From: Mycetocola miduiensis
Lineage (GTDB): Bacteria > Actinomycetota > Actinomycetes > Actinomycetales > Microbacteriaceae
Assembly: GCF_900115155.1 (NCBI RefSeq)
Contig: NZ_FOVM01000006.1
Span: 124,001 to 188,000, forward strand
Direction of reading: 5' to 3'
DNA length: 64,000 nucleotides
In this document: positions 42,850-54,032 of the stretch, piece by piece
How positions within the stretch are numbered: position 1 is the stretch's first letter
Layout of the letters: the number at the start of each line of letters is the position of its first letter
Position numbers and translations under genes: made by a program
Notes under the pieces: model-generated
What the model was told of the DNA's origin: nothing
What the model saw: only the letters and a program-made list of their open reading frames with translations
Databases searched by the model: none

Positions 42850-45800
42850 TTGTTCTTCCTCGACGACCCTGTTCTCGGCGGTGCGCTGGTCACCACCCGC
42901 TCGCTCGTGACGAGCGCAAGCGATCTCACCACGGCTTCGAAGTGCGAATTCGCCTTTCTCCGCAAACTCGACGCGAAGCTGGGGCGCACCGAGCGGGTCG
43001 ACGAGGTCGTCGATGCAATGCTCGCCCGCACGGGGCGACTCGGCGATGAGCACGAGGCCCGCGTTCTGGCTGCATACCGGGCGCAGTTCGGGGCGGGCGT
43101 CGCCGAGATCGAACGCCCAGACGAGATGACCCGCGAGGCGCTCGCCGACGCAGTGACCGCGACGAAACGCGCGTTCGACCGCGGTGCAGACGTCGTCTTC
43201 CAGGCCACGTTCTTCGACGGACGCTTCGTCGGTTTCGCGGACTTCATCGTGCGGCAACCAGACGGCCGCTACCTGGTCCAGGACACCAAGCTCGCCCGCT
43301 CTGCGAAGGTCACGGCGCTCCTCCAGCTGGCCGCATATGTGCAGCAGTTGCGCCAGCTCGGCGTCGAACCCGCCGACACGGTGCAGCTCCTTCTCGGCAA
43401 CGGGATGACGAGCGAGCACCGGGTGAGCGATATCCTGCCCGTCTACCTCAAGCGCGAGCAGCGCCTGCAACGGATCATCAACGAGCGACTCGACGACCCG
43501 AACGACGACGTCGTCCAATGGCGTGATCCGCGGTACGCGATCTGCGGGCGCTGTGAGACGTGCGAAGCCGAGATCCAGGCCACCCGCGACGTGCTCCTTG
43601 TCGGCGGGCTGCGCGTCACCCAACGAACGCGGCTGGCGGATGCCGGCATCACCACGATCGAGGACCTTGCTGACTCGACCGTCGACGTCGACGGTATCGG
43701 CGGAACCACTCTGGCCGGTCTGCGGCTGCAGGCCAAGCTGCAGCTCGAAGGGCCGACCTCGCCTGAGGACCACACGCCGCCGCCCGTGCGCGTGTTCAAC
43801 GCGCAGGCTCTGGCCGCGCTGCCCGAACCAGACCCGGGCGACATCTTCTTCGACTTCGAGGGTGACCCGCTCTACACCGAAGGCGATGGGCGTTCGTGGG
43901 GACTCGACTACCTCTTCGGTCTCGTCGATGTCTCCGAGACCTTCACCGCGTTCTGGGCACATTCCTTCGCCGAGGAACGGGTCGCCCTGCGCACCTTCCT
44001 CGACTTCGTCGCCGAGCGTCGGCGAACATTCCCGAACCTGCATATCTATCACTACGCGTCATATGAGCGCACCCACCTGTCCTCGATCGCCGCGCGCCAC
44101 GGAGAGGGTGAAGACGAAGTCGACCAGCTGCTGCGCGACAACGTCTTCGTCGACCTGTACCCGATGGTGAAGAAGAGCGTTCGGGTGGGTTCCCGCTCGT
44201 ACTCGATCAAGAAACTCGAGCCGCTCTACATGGGCGACGAACTACGGACGGGCGACGTCACCAACGCCGCCGCCTCGATCACCGAGTACGCGGATGCCAT
44301 GGAGCTGAAAGCGAACGGAGACGAGGCGGCCGGGCAACACAAGCTCGACGAAATCGGCGACTACAACCGGTACGACTGCGTGTCGACGCTGCGCCTGCGG
44401 GACTGGCTGCTCGAACGGGGCCGAGAGAACGGCATCCTGCCTGGGACACTGCATGAGGCGAAGGACTCGGTGCCCGAGATCGAGCCTTCCCCTCTCCGCT
44501 ACGCCCTGCTTGCCCTGGCCGGTGACCGGCTCGCGGCCGGCCGAACCGCCGACCAGACCGCAGCCGCGTTCGCCGCCGCCGCACTCGACTATCACCAGCG
44601 TGAGCAGAAGAGCTTCTGGTGGGGACACTTCGCCCGACTGATTCAGGATGTGGAGACGTGGGCAGACACCCGCGACGTCCTCGTCGTCGAAGACGACGGA
44701 GCACGGGTCGAACGGCCGTGGTTCCGCGAGGGCAAGCAACGCACCGACCGGCGGTGGGTGCGGCTCACCGGAAAATGGGGCCCGGGTTCGAGCGTCAAAC
44801 CGGGTGAGCAGGCCGGCCCGTACGTTCTCTACGAGCACCCCGGTCCGTTCGAAGCCACGATCGGTGACCCCGGCTCGCGGCCCAGCCGCACGGTGCGGGT
44901 CCTGGAGGTCGACGACCGGGGAGCCCTCGTCGAAGAAACCCTCCAGACCGGCGCCCCGCCGTTCGACACGCTGCCGATCGCCCTCACCCCGGCCGCCCCG
45001 CCTCCCGCCGGGCAACAGAAACCGGCGATCGAGGAGTGGGCGCAAGCCATCGTCGATGCCGCCCCGGAGTGGCCTCGGGATCCGGTGGTCGACATCCTCC
45101 GCCGCACCCCGCCCCGCACGCGGTCAGGGGCGCTCGCCCCGGTCACCGGCGACCGTATCGACGCCGTGATCGACAGCATCCTCGATCTCGACGCGTCCTA
45201 CCTCGCCATCCAGGGTCCGCCCGGAACGGGCAAAACCTACCTCGGCGCCCACGTCATTGCGGCCCTCGTCCGCGATCACGGCTGGAAGATCGGCGTCGTC
45301 GCCCAGTCCCACGCCGTCGTCGAGAACCTGCTCGGCGCTGTCGTCAAGGCCGGGCTTCCTGCCGCGCTCGTCGCCAAGGTGCAGAAGGGCGGGGCAGACG
45401 CCGCCGACGTGCCGTTCACCGCCCTCGACGCCAACGGCCACCTGCTGTTCGCCGCCGAGAACGACGCGACCGGTTATGTGCTCGGCGGAACAGCCTGGGA
45501 CTTCAGCAACAAGGCCCGGTTCCCGCGGCACTCACTCGACCTGCTCGTGATCGACGAGGCCGGGCAGTACTCGCTCGCGTTCACCATCGCGGCGAGTGTC
45601 GCCGCCCGCAACCTGCTGCTGCTCGGCGACCCGCAGCAGTTACCGCAGGTCAGCCAGGGCCTTCACCCGGAGCCGATCGACACCTCCGCGCTCGGCTGGG
45701 TCAGCGACGGCCACGACGTGCTGCCCGCTGAACTCGGTTACTTCCTCGCCGAGAGCCGGCGGATGCATCCGGCCGTCACCGACCCCGTCTCCCGGCTCTC

Positions 45801-46356
45801 CTACGAGGGCGAGCTGCACGCCCACGAGGTCGCGTCGACCCGGTCCCTGGCCGGAATCGAACCCGGGCTGCACGTCGAACCCGTCGAGCACTCCGGCAAC
45901 GCCGTGGCGTCGGTCGAAGAGGCGAACCGTGTCGTCGAACTGGTGCGATCCGCCATGGGCAGGGCCTGGAGCGACCCCACCGAGGTCCGTGACAGCGACA
46001 CCCTCGATCAGGACGATGTCATCGTTGTGTCCCCGTACAACGCGCAGGTGGCGCTGGTCCGCGACGGCCTCGCTGCTGCAGGGCTCGACCGGGTCAGGGT
46101 GGGGACCGTCGACAAATTCCAGGGGCAGGAGGCAGCGATCGCGATCGTGACGCTTGCGGCATCCGCTCCGACGGAGGTGCCGCGGGGGATGGGATTCCTC
46201 ATCCTCAAGAACCGGCTCAACGTGGCGATCTCACGGGCCAAGTGGGCTGCGTACCTCGTCTACTCGCCGGCGCTGACCGACTACCTGCCCGCCACAGCGC
46301 AGGGCATCAGTGAGCTGAGCGCGTTCATCACCCTCGTCGAACCGCAGCAGCGGTAG
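42850..46356 (+). CDS. TM0106-type RecB-like nuclease with AAA/UvrD-like helicase
   Basis: A 1168-residue protein. The N-terminal region (about 20-190) is a RecB-like PD-(D/E)XK fold (DGRYLVQDTKLARSAK carries the D and K). A TM0106/RNase-H-like segment follows (PDPGDIFFDFEGDPL, residues near 330; YNRYDCVSTLRLRDWL near 515). The C-terminal part is a superfamily-1 helicase: GPPGTGKTYLGAHV (Walker A), DLLVIDEAGQYSLAF (Walker B), LLGDPQQLPQVSQG, TVDKFQGQEAAI and NRLNVAISRAKWAAY. Such proteins are thought to be DNA-repair or defence nucleases. The start is TTG 42850 with GGAG six bases upstream. It diverges from the small acidic genes and the SNF2 helicase. Confidence 0.88.
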   Translation: MFFLDDPVLGGALVTTRSLVTSASDLTTASKCEFAFLRKLDAKLGRTERVDEVVDAMLARTGRLGDEHEARVLAAYRAQFGAGVAEIERPDEMTREALADAVTATKRAFDRGADVVFQATFFDGRFVGFADFIVRQPDGRYLVQDTKLARSAKVTALLQLAAYVQQLRQLGVEPADTVQLLLGNGMTSEHRVSDILPVYLKREQRLQRIINERLDDPNDDVVQWRDPRYAICGRCETCEAEIQATRDVLLVGGLRVTQRTRLADAGITTIEDLADSTVDVDGIGGTTLAGLRLQAKLQLEGPTSPEDHTPPPVRVFNAQALAALPEPDPGDIFFDFEGDPLYTEGDGRSWGLDYLFGLVDVSETFTAFWAHSFAEERVALRTFLDFVAERRRTFPNLHIYHYASYERTHLSSIAARHGEGEDEVDQLLRDNVFVDLYPMVKKSVRVGSRSYSIKKLEPLYMGDELRTGDVTNAAASITEYADAMELKANGDEAAGQHKLDEIGDYNRYDCVSTLRLRDWLLERGRENGILPGTLHEAKDSVPEIEPSPLRYALLALAGDRLAAGRTADQTAAAFAAAALDYHQREQKSFWWGHFARLIQDVETWADTRDVLVVEDDGARVERPWFREGKQRTDRRWVRLTGKWGPGSSVKPGEQAGPYVLYEHPGPFEATIGDPGSRPSRTVRVLEVDDRGALVEETLQTGAPPFDTLPIALTPAAPPPAGQQKPAIEEWAQAIVDAAPEWPRDPVVDILRRTPPRTRSGALAPVTGDRIDAVIDSILDLDASYLAIQGPPGTGKTYLGAHVIAALVRDHGWKIGVVAQSHAVVENLLGAVVKAGLPAALVAKVQKGGADAADVPFTALDANGHLLFAAENDATGYVLGGTAWDFSNKARFPRHSLDLLVIDEAGQYSLAFTIAASVAARNLLLLGDPQQLPQVSQGLHPEPIDTSALGWVSDGHDVLPAELGYFLAESRRMHPAVTDPVSRLSYEGELHAHEVASTRSLAGIEPGLHVEPVEHSGNAVASVEEANRVVELVRSAMGRAWSDPTEVRDSDTLDQDDVIVVSPYNAQVALVRDGLAAAGLDRVRVGTVDKFQGQEAAIAIVTLAASAPTEVPRGMGFLILKNRLNVAISRAKWAAYLVYSPALTDYLPATAQGISELSAFITLVEPQQR

Positions 46357-46388
46357 CCGGAGCCAGGTGCGGCTCAGCCGATTGCGGA

Positions 46389-46685
46389 TCAATCAGTCGC
46401 GCCACGACTGAGAAGGTCGGAACGCTCCGGATGGTTGGCGAACCAGTCCACGACGAACGAGCAGGTCGGCACGATCCGAAGGTCCGTCGTGGCGGCCACA
46501 TCGTTCACCGCGAATTCGATGAGGGATGCCGCATGGCCATTCCCACGGCGCGCGGGCGCGGTGTACGTGTGGGTGAAGTAGATGCGACCCTGGCGTATCG
46601 AGTAGTCGGCGACGCAGACGAGTTCGTCGCCGAGGCGGAGGGCGTACCGGCTAGCATCCGGTTCGTGGGCGAATTCTGGAGCCAT
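46389..46685 (-). CDS. Small GNAT-type N-acetyltransferase
   Basis: A 98-residue protein of the short YjdJ-like GNAT type. The acetyl-CoA loop is RRGNGHAASLIEFAV, followed by VPTCSFVVDWFANHPE, whose cysteine is typical of this subgroup. Leaderless start: TACGCT six bases before the ATG at 46683-46685. The substrate is unknown. It is convergent with the nuclease gene, ending 32 bases after its stop. Confidence 0.82.
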   Translation of the reverse strand: MAPEFAHEPDASRYALRLGDELVCVADYSIRQGRIYFTHTYTAPARRGNGHAASLIEFAVNDVAATTDLRIVPTCSFVVDWFANHPERSDLLSRGATD

Positions 46686-46697
46686 GACCCCAGCGTA
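46686..46697 (-). promoter_or_regulatory. Leaderless -10 box of GNAT gene
   Basis: TACGCT (46692-46697 on the minus strand), six bases, ATG. Confidence 0.5.
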
Positions 46698-46733
46698 GTT
46701 CTCCCGAACCCGTTGACCGCGACTGGCGCCGGT

Positions 46734-46747
46734 GCTCTCATGAGAGC
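46734..46747. promoter_or_regulatory. 14-bp perfect palindrome before VOC gene
   Basis: GCTCTCATGAGAGC, ending one base before the chosen ATG (46749). It could be an operator or an RNA hairpin that hides the start. Confidence 0.35.
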
Positions 46748-46748
46748 C

Positions 46749-47111
46749 ATGAGCTCTTCCATCTCAGGGGTCGCTGCCCTCGCCTTCGACTGCGCCGACC
46801 CTCCCGCCCTCGCGAAGTTCTGGCAAAAGCTGCTCGGCGGGAAGGTGATTCTCGACAAGAGCGGCGACGCAGAACTCCAGCGCAGCGGCAGCAACGTGCG
46901 CTTCGACTTTCTCAAAGTCCCCGAAGCGAAGGCGGGCAAGAACCGGCTCCACCTCGACCTGCGCAGCCGCGTCTACGACGCCGCAATCGCCGACGCGCTC
47001 AGCTTCGGCGCGACCCTCGCCGACGACATCTACGACGGCGACGACTGGCAGGTGCTCCGCGACCCCGAGGGCAACGAATTCTGCATCCTCCGCCCACGGT
47101 CGAACGTCTGA
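46749..47111 (+). CDS. VOC (glyoxalase-like) family protein
   Basis: A 120-residue single VOC domain (ISGVAALAFDCADPPALAKFWQKLLGGK, NRLHLDLRS, WQVLRDPEGNEFCIL). It resembles the Glyoxalase_6 group, often of unknown function or conferring drug tolerance by binding. Two in-frame ATGs exist; 46749 is chosen, as 46740 lies within the palindrome. It is 44 bases from the RibD-C gene, which has its own promoter. Confidence 0.8.
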   Translation: MSSSISGVAALAFDCADPPALAKFWQKLLGGKVILDKSGDAELQRSGSNVRFDFLKVPEAKAGKNRLHLDLRSRVYDAAIADALSFGATLADDIYDGDDWQVLRDPEGNEFCILRPRSNV

Positions 47112-47143
47112 CCTGGGCCCTTCCCGCTGTCGGATGCCGGTGG

Positions 47144-47155
47144 TAGCGTGCGCGC
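47144..47155 (+). promoter_or_regulatory. Leaderless -10 box of RibD-C gene
   Basis: TAGCGT (47144-47149), six bases, ATG 47156. Confidence 0.55.
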
Positions 47156-47707
47156 ATGACCGACACGCCCGCGACGCCCCGCCTGACGACATCCGCGTTC
47201 CTGGCGATGAGCCTCGACGGCTTCATCGCCCGCCCCGACGGTGGGCTGGACTGGCTCCTCGAAGCCGGCGCAGACCTCGGCGACACCGGCTACGACGATT
47301 TCTTTGCTGCCGTCGACTCCATGATCATCGGGCGCAACACTTACGACATCGTCGCGGCGTTCGACACCTACCCGTACGCCGGCAAACGCGTGCTCGTGTT
47401 GAGCAGTTCACTCGAGTCCGTCGACTGGCCGGATGCCACGGTGCACCGCTCGCTCGATGACGCCCTCCGGACGCTCGCCCGTGAGAACCGCGAACACGTC
47501 TACGTCGACGGCGGAACCGTCGTGCAGCAATTCCTCCGCGCCGGCCTGCTCGATAACCTCACCGTGAGCATCGCCCCCGTGCTCATCGGCTTCGGCATCC
47601 CACTGTTCGGTCCGCTCGATGCCGATATCAGCCTCGAACTCACCGGCACCCGCGAGCTCCGTGCCGGCTTCACCCAGGCGAGCTACCGGGCCCGGCCGGC
47701 CAACTGA
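47156..47707 (+). CDS. Dihydrofolate reductase-like protein (RibD C-terminal fold)
   Basis: A 183-residue reductase of the RibD_C/DHFR-like type: FLAMSLDGFIARPDGGLDWL, MIIGRNTYDIVAAF, VYVDGGTVVQQFLRAGLLDNLTVSIAPVLIG. NADPH binding is expected. Stand-alone members are not the riboflavin enzyme itself and their substrates are mostly unknown. The start is leaderless. The gene is convergent with the DHA2 exporter 54 bases away. Confidence 0.87.
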   Translation: MTDTPATPRLTTSAFLAMSLDGFIARPDGGLDWLLEAGADLGDTGYDDFFAAVDSMIIGRNTYDIVAAFDTYPYAGKRVLVLSSSLESVDWPDATVHRSLDDALRTLARENREHVYVDGGTVVQQFLRAGLLDNLTVSIAPVLIGFGIPLFGPLDADISLELTGTRELRAGFTQASYRARPAN

Positions 47708-47761
47708 AAAACGGATTCCGTCCCGCAACAAACGGGCCGGCATCCGGTTTCGAAGACGGGT

Positions 47762-49276
47762 TCAGTGCCCGGCGGGCATCTCCGCAGGCATGTCCGCCGG
47801 CTTGCGAACAAAGATCGCTCCGACGATGGCGAGAAGGGAGATGAACGCACCGATCAGGAACGCGGAGTGAATTCCCCCTGCAGCGGCCGCCGAGTCGGTT
47901 GCGCCGGCGCTCGACAGCGCCGCGCTCGCCGTCGACATGATCGTCACGAACAGGGCTGTGCCCGCTGCGCCCGCGACCTGCTGGACGGTGCCGACCGTGG
48001 CGGATGCGTGCGAGTACAGGGAGGGTTGCACCGAGCCGAGCGCTGAGGTGAACAGGGGCGTGAACAGGAAGGCGAGGCCGAGGCTCAGCAGCAGGTGGGC
48101 ACCGAGGAGGTAGAACGGCGACGTCGACTCGCCGACCATCGCGAGAGCCCACAGCGCTGCGCTGACGACAGCCGAGCCGGGGATGAGGAGCGGTTTCGGG
48201 CCGAACCGGTCGTAGAGTCGTCCGACGAACGGCGCCAGCAGGCCCATCAGGAGGCCGCCCGGGAGCAGAAGCAGACCGGTCTGCACGGGCTCGAGGCCGA
48301 GCACCTGCTGCATGTAAATGGGCAGAAGGATGATCGTCCCGAACAGCGCAGCCATGCTCACAACCATCACACCGAGGGAGATGCTGAAGTTCGCGGAGCG
48401 AAACGTTCGCAGGTCTAGCAGCGCCCGGTCGCGGCGCTGCAGCCGCAGCTGCCGCAGAATGAATGCGGCCAGGCCGAGAACGCCGACGCCGAGGGCGATC
48501 CACATCGGCAGTGTCGCTGTTGCCTGCTCCGCGGCGGTCGCGTCGGCCGGCCCGCTCTCGCCGATGCGGCTGAGGCCGTAGATCAGTCCGCCGAACCCGA
48601 ACGCCGAGAGGATCACCGACAGCACGTCGAGCGGAACCCGCTTGGGCGCGGTCACGTTCTCGACGCGACGGATGCCGATGATGAGCATGACGACGGCAAT
48701 CGGCAGCACGATCCAGAACATCCAGCGCCAGCTCAGTGCGTTGAGGATGATTCCGGACACGGTGGGGCCAATCGCCGGGGCGACCGAGATGACGATCGAG
48801 ACGTTTCCCATGGTCCGGCCGCGCTGCGCCACCGGAACCAGGGTCATGATCGTGGTCATCAACAGCGGAATCATGATCGCCGTGCCTGACGCCTGTACGA
48901 CGCGGGCGCCGAGCAGTACCTCGAAGTTCGGTGCGAGGGCAGCGAGGAGTGTGCCCGCCGAGAACAGGCTCATCGCCGAGATGAAGATCGGGCGGGTGTG
49001 GAATCGCTGCAGCAGGAATCCGGTAATCGGGATCACGACCGCCATCGTCAGCAGGAATGCGGTGGTCAGCCACTGGGCGGACCGCGCGCTGATGTCGAGG
49101 TCGAGCATGAGCTCGTTAATGGCGACACCCATGATCGTTTCGTTGAGGATGACAACGAACGTCGCGGCGAGCATCAGAGCGATCACCCGGAAGTTGCGCG
49201 CGGTGTGGTCAGGTTCGACCGGTCGGAGCGAAGGTGCGCGCTCAGGAAGAGTGAGGTCGGTTGCGGAGTCGTTCAC
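47762..49276 (-). CDS. DHA2-family multidrug MFS exporter (EmrB/QacA type)
   Basis: A 504-residue transporter with fourteen hydrophobic helices. Motifs are LNETIMGVAINELMLDLDIS (helix 1), SAQWLTTAFLLTMAVVIPITGFLL, and the exporter motif C GNVSIVISVAPAIGPTVSGII in helix 5. It exports drugs or toxic cations with protons. The protein starts at GTG 49276, with only a weak GGAT before it. No regulator is adjacent; the 277-base region upstream is non-coding apart from a doubtful 39-codon frame. Confidence 0.87.
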   Translation of the reverse strand: MNDSATDLTLPERAPSLRPVEPDHTARNFRVIALMLAATFVVILNETIMGVAINELMLDLDISARSAQWLTTAFLLTMAVVIPITGFLLQRFHTRPIFISAMSLFSAGTLLAALAPNFEVLLGARVVQASGTAIMIPLLMTTIMTLVPVAQRGRTMGNVSIVISVAPAIGPTVSGIILNALSWRWMFWIVLPIAVVMLIIGIRRVENVTAPKRVPLDVLSVILSAFGFGGLIYGLSRIGESGPADATAAEQATATLPMWIALGVGVLGLAAFILRQLRLQRRDRALLDLRTFRSANFSISLGVMVVSMAALFGTIILLPIYMQQVLGLEPVQTGLLLLPGGLLMGLLAPFVGRLYDRFGPKPLLIPGSAVVSAALWALAMVGESTSPFYLLGAHLLLSLGLAFLFTPLFTSALGSVQPSLYSHASATVGTVQQVAGAAGTALFVTIMSTASAALSSAGATDSAAAAGGIHSAFLIGAFISLLAIVGAIFVRKPADMPAEMPAGH

Positions 49277-49510
49277 AGGGGATCCAATGGTCGGGACCGA
49301 GCAGGTAACACCGAGCGGATAACTCAGCGGAGTCGAGGGGTGTGTGCGCAGCGTCTGCCGTCGCGGGATTCAATGGCGAAGAAACGAAACCTCGACACCG
49401 GCCGCGCTATTCCACATCGGCGCCAAAAATCTGAAGAAAAGCGACTCATCTTTCGGATGCTGCCGGCTAAGGGGATTCATTCACGCGGGTGAAATTGTGT
49501 CGCGCGGGTG

Positions 49511-49550
49511 AAAATGCGCCCGCGCGGTGCCGAAACACCCGCGCGGGCGC
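49511..49550 (-). terminator. Rho-independent terminator of phosphatase-NnrD operon
   Basis: GCGCCCGCGCGGTG (49516-49529) pairs with CACCCGCGCGGGCGC (49536-49550) with one bulge; on the minus strand the stem is followed by ATTTT (49511-49515). Confidence 0.75.
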
Positions 49551-49553
49551 GGT

Positions 49554-50426
49554 TCAGGCGCCGATTTCGACCAGCACGCGAGGCAACTCGTCGAGGAGCT
49601 CGCTGGCGAGAAAACCGAGGGGCCCGACGTGCACGGCGAGCCGGTCGCCGGCCGCCGCGTGCGCGTGGGTCGCCCAGACGGCGGCCTGCTCTGCGGTGGC
49701 GCCGCGGGCACACAGCCCGGTGATGGCGCCGGCGAGCACGTCACCGCTCCCCGAGGTGGCGAGGCCACCCCCGCCCGTGCCGGTGCGCCAGATTCGCCCG
49801 TCGGGGGAGGCGATGACGTCGTAGCAGGTGACGACCGCGCGGTAGCGGCGGGCGATCTCCGCGATGTCATCGACGAGGTCGTCCAGGTCACGCTCGAGCA
49901 GCCGGGCTGCCTCCTCCTTGTTCGGAGTCAGAACGAGTCGGTTCCCGAACGCCTCGACGGCGTCGGGAACCTTCGGCAGCACTCCGAGTGCGAACGCGTC
50001 GAGGACCACGACCGAATCGGAACCGACGAGCGGGGGCAGGGCTGACAGCATCCGCTCCAGTTCGTCTGGATCATCAAGGCCCGGCCCGACGAGGACGGCG
50101 TCCGCACCGGAGAGGTCCCGCTCGGCGGCATCGACGCTGTCTCCGCTCACACTCCCATCTGCGGTTTCGTCGAGCGGCACGATCCCGCACTCAGGAACGG
50201 CGACCGCCACCGCTGTCGCAACGGACGCAGCGACGGCGAGCGTCAGGCGCCCGGCGCCGACCCGGAGCGCGGCCAGGCCGGACAGCATCGCCGCACCAGG
50301 GGAACGCAGTGCGCCGCCGACCACGATGACTTGCCCGCGGCCGTACTTCGAGTCCCCCGCCTCCGGCAGAGGCCACTCTCGCAGCAGGTTCGGCGTGACG
50401 GTTTGCGGCTCAGCGGGGCTGGACAT
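49554..50426 (-). CDS. nnrD: ADP-dependent NAD(P)H-hydrate dehydratase
   Basis: A 290-residue ribokinase-fold enzyme that dehydrates NAD(P)H hydrates using ADP. Motifs are VVGGALRSPGAAMLSGLAALRVGAG, LTPNKEEAARLL and LATSGSGDVLAGAITGL (the GxGD catalytic loop). ATG 50424-50426 has GGAGGAG upstream and lies 17 bases inside the 3' end of the phosphatase gene, so the two are coupled. The partner epimerase NnrE is encoded separately at 30199-30870. Confidence 0.88.
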   Translation of the reverse strand: MSSPAEPQTVTPNLLREWPLPEAGDSKYGRGQVIVVGGALRSPGAAMLSGLAALRVGAGRLTLAVAASVATAVAVAVPECGIVPLDETADGSVSGDSVDAAERDLSGADAVLVGPGLDDPDELERMLSALPPLVGSDSVVVLDAFALGVLPKVPDAVEAFGNRLVLTPNKEEAARLLERDLDDLVDDIAEIARRYRAVVTCYDVIASPDGRIWRTGTGGGGLATSGSGDVLAGAITGLCARGATAEQAAVWATHAHAAAGDRLAVHVGPLGFLASELLDELPRVLVEIGA

Positions 50427-51150
50427 CGGTGTCTCCTCCGTGTTCGGTGACGGGGGCGCCGACCGCTTCGAGATGGGCATCGTGGGAGAACACGTCGAGG
50501 GTCCAGAATTGGTCACCCGGCTGGCGGGTGAGCCGGGTGATGGAGGCGTTCAGAACCGTGTTGCTGCTGGCGAAGGCGAGCAGTTCCTGCTCAGACCAGC
50601 CGAGGCAGAGATAGAGAAAAATGAGGACCACGGCGTCGTGCGCGGTGATGAGGACCGGACCGGAGGTTTCGCTGGAGTCCACATCGCGCAGGAACGAGCG
50701 CACGCGGAGCGCGACATCCGTCCATGCCTCTCCGCCTGGGGGCCGGTAGTAGAACTTGCCCAGCCACCGCCGCCGGGCAGCCTCCTCCGGGTAGCGCTGG
50801 TCGACGCCGTGCGAGGTCAGCGTGTCGAGGATGCCGAGTTCGCGGTCGCGGAGTCTCTCGTCGACGAGGAACGACCGCTCCAGTCCGCTGACGCCGAGGG
50901 CCACAGCGAGTGTCTGCTGCGCGCGGAGGTACGGTGAACTCCAGATTGCAGCAGGCACAGTACCGCCGGCGTTCGCGGCGAGCCATGCGCCGAGGGCCTC
51001 CGCCTGCCTGACCCCTGTCTCCGACAGGGGAACGTCTGCGTCCCGGTGGTCGACCGGGATGACCTCGAGCAGCGCCCGCTGCGATTCGGTCGCCTGGACG
51101 TTCGCGGTCGACTCTCCGTGCCTCACCAGCCATAGTTCTGTTGCCGTCAT
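50410..51150 (-). CDS. Histidine phosphatase (phosphoglycerate-mutase-like) protein
   Basis: A 246-residue protein of the branch-2-like histidine phosphatase superfamily. The catalytic LVRHGESTAN (His near residue 11), the YLRAQQT loop, ERLRDRELGILD and the second histidine in LITAHDAVV are all present. It hydrolyses a phosphate monoester; the substrate is not clear. Leaderless start: TAGCCT six bases before ATG. It overlaps NnrD by 17 bases. Confidence 0.86.
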   Translation of the reverse strand: MTATELWLVRHGESTANVQATESQRALLEVIPVDHRDADVPLSETGVRQAEALGAWLAANAGGTVPAAIWSSPYLRAQQTLAVALGVSGLERSFLVDERLRDRELGILDTLTSHGVDQRYPEEAARRRWLGKFYYRPPGGEAWTDVALRVRSFLRDVDSSETSGPVLITAHDAVVLIFLYLCLGWSEQELLAFASSNTVLNASITRLTRQPGDQFWTLDVFSHDAHLEAVGAPVTEHGGDTDVQPR

Positions 51151-51162
51151 GGGCCAAGGCTA
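51151..51162 (-). promoter_or_regulatory. Leaderless -10 box of phosphatase-NnrD operon
   Basis: TAGCCT (51157-51162 on the minus strand), six bases, ATG (51148-51150). Confidence 0.55.
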
Positions 51163-51363
51163 AACGAGTAGTCCCGCCTGGCATCGAATTCGGCCGGGGG
51201 CTTGATTCGCGGTGCGGTCCGTTGCCTCGAAACGGGGCACCGTGACCCGTTGCGCCGTGAGGACTCGGCGAGGATGATCGACGAGCAGATGCCTCCCTTG
51301 GAGACGGTGACGTTCTGGGCGCCGAATCGTTGAGTCGACCGCCCCTGATGAGACGGGTCGATC

Positions 51364-53952
<2,589 letters not shown>

Positions 53953-54020
53953 GGCTGTTCATTCCGACCCTCATACGCCGCCTCGCGGCGTCGCGCATCG
54001 GCAATGTCGGCGGCCCCGGT

Positions 54021-54032
54021 TACCGTGAAGAC
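54021..54032 (+). promoter_or_regulatory. Leaderless -10 box of sbcDC operon
   Basis: TACCGT (54021-54026), six bases, ATG 54033; TCGGCA at 53998-54003 is a fair -35 at 17 bases. Confidence 0.55.

Noticed and set aside
49374-49493. Small ORF of 39 codons beginning MAKKRNLDTGR upstream of the DHA2 gene.
   Set aside because: No ribosome site, no leaderless box, basic low-complexity sequence and no recognised relative; it could be real but I cannot support it.
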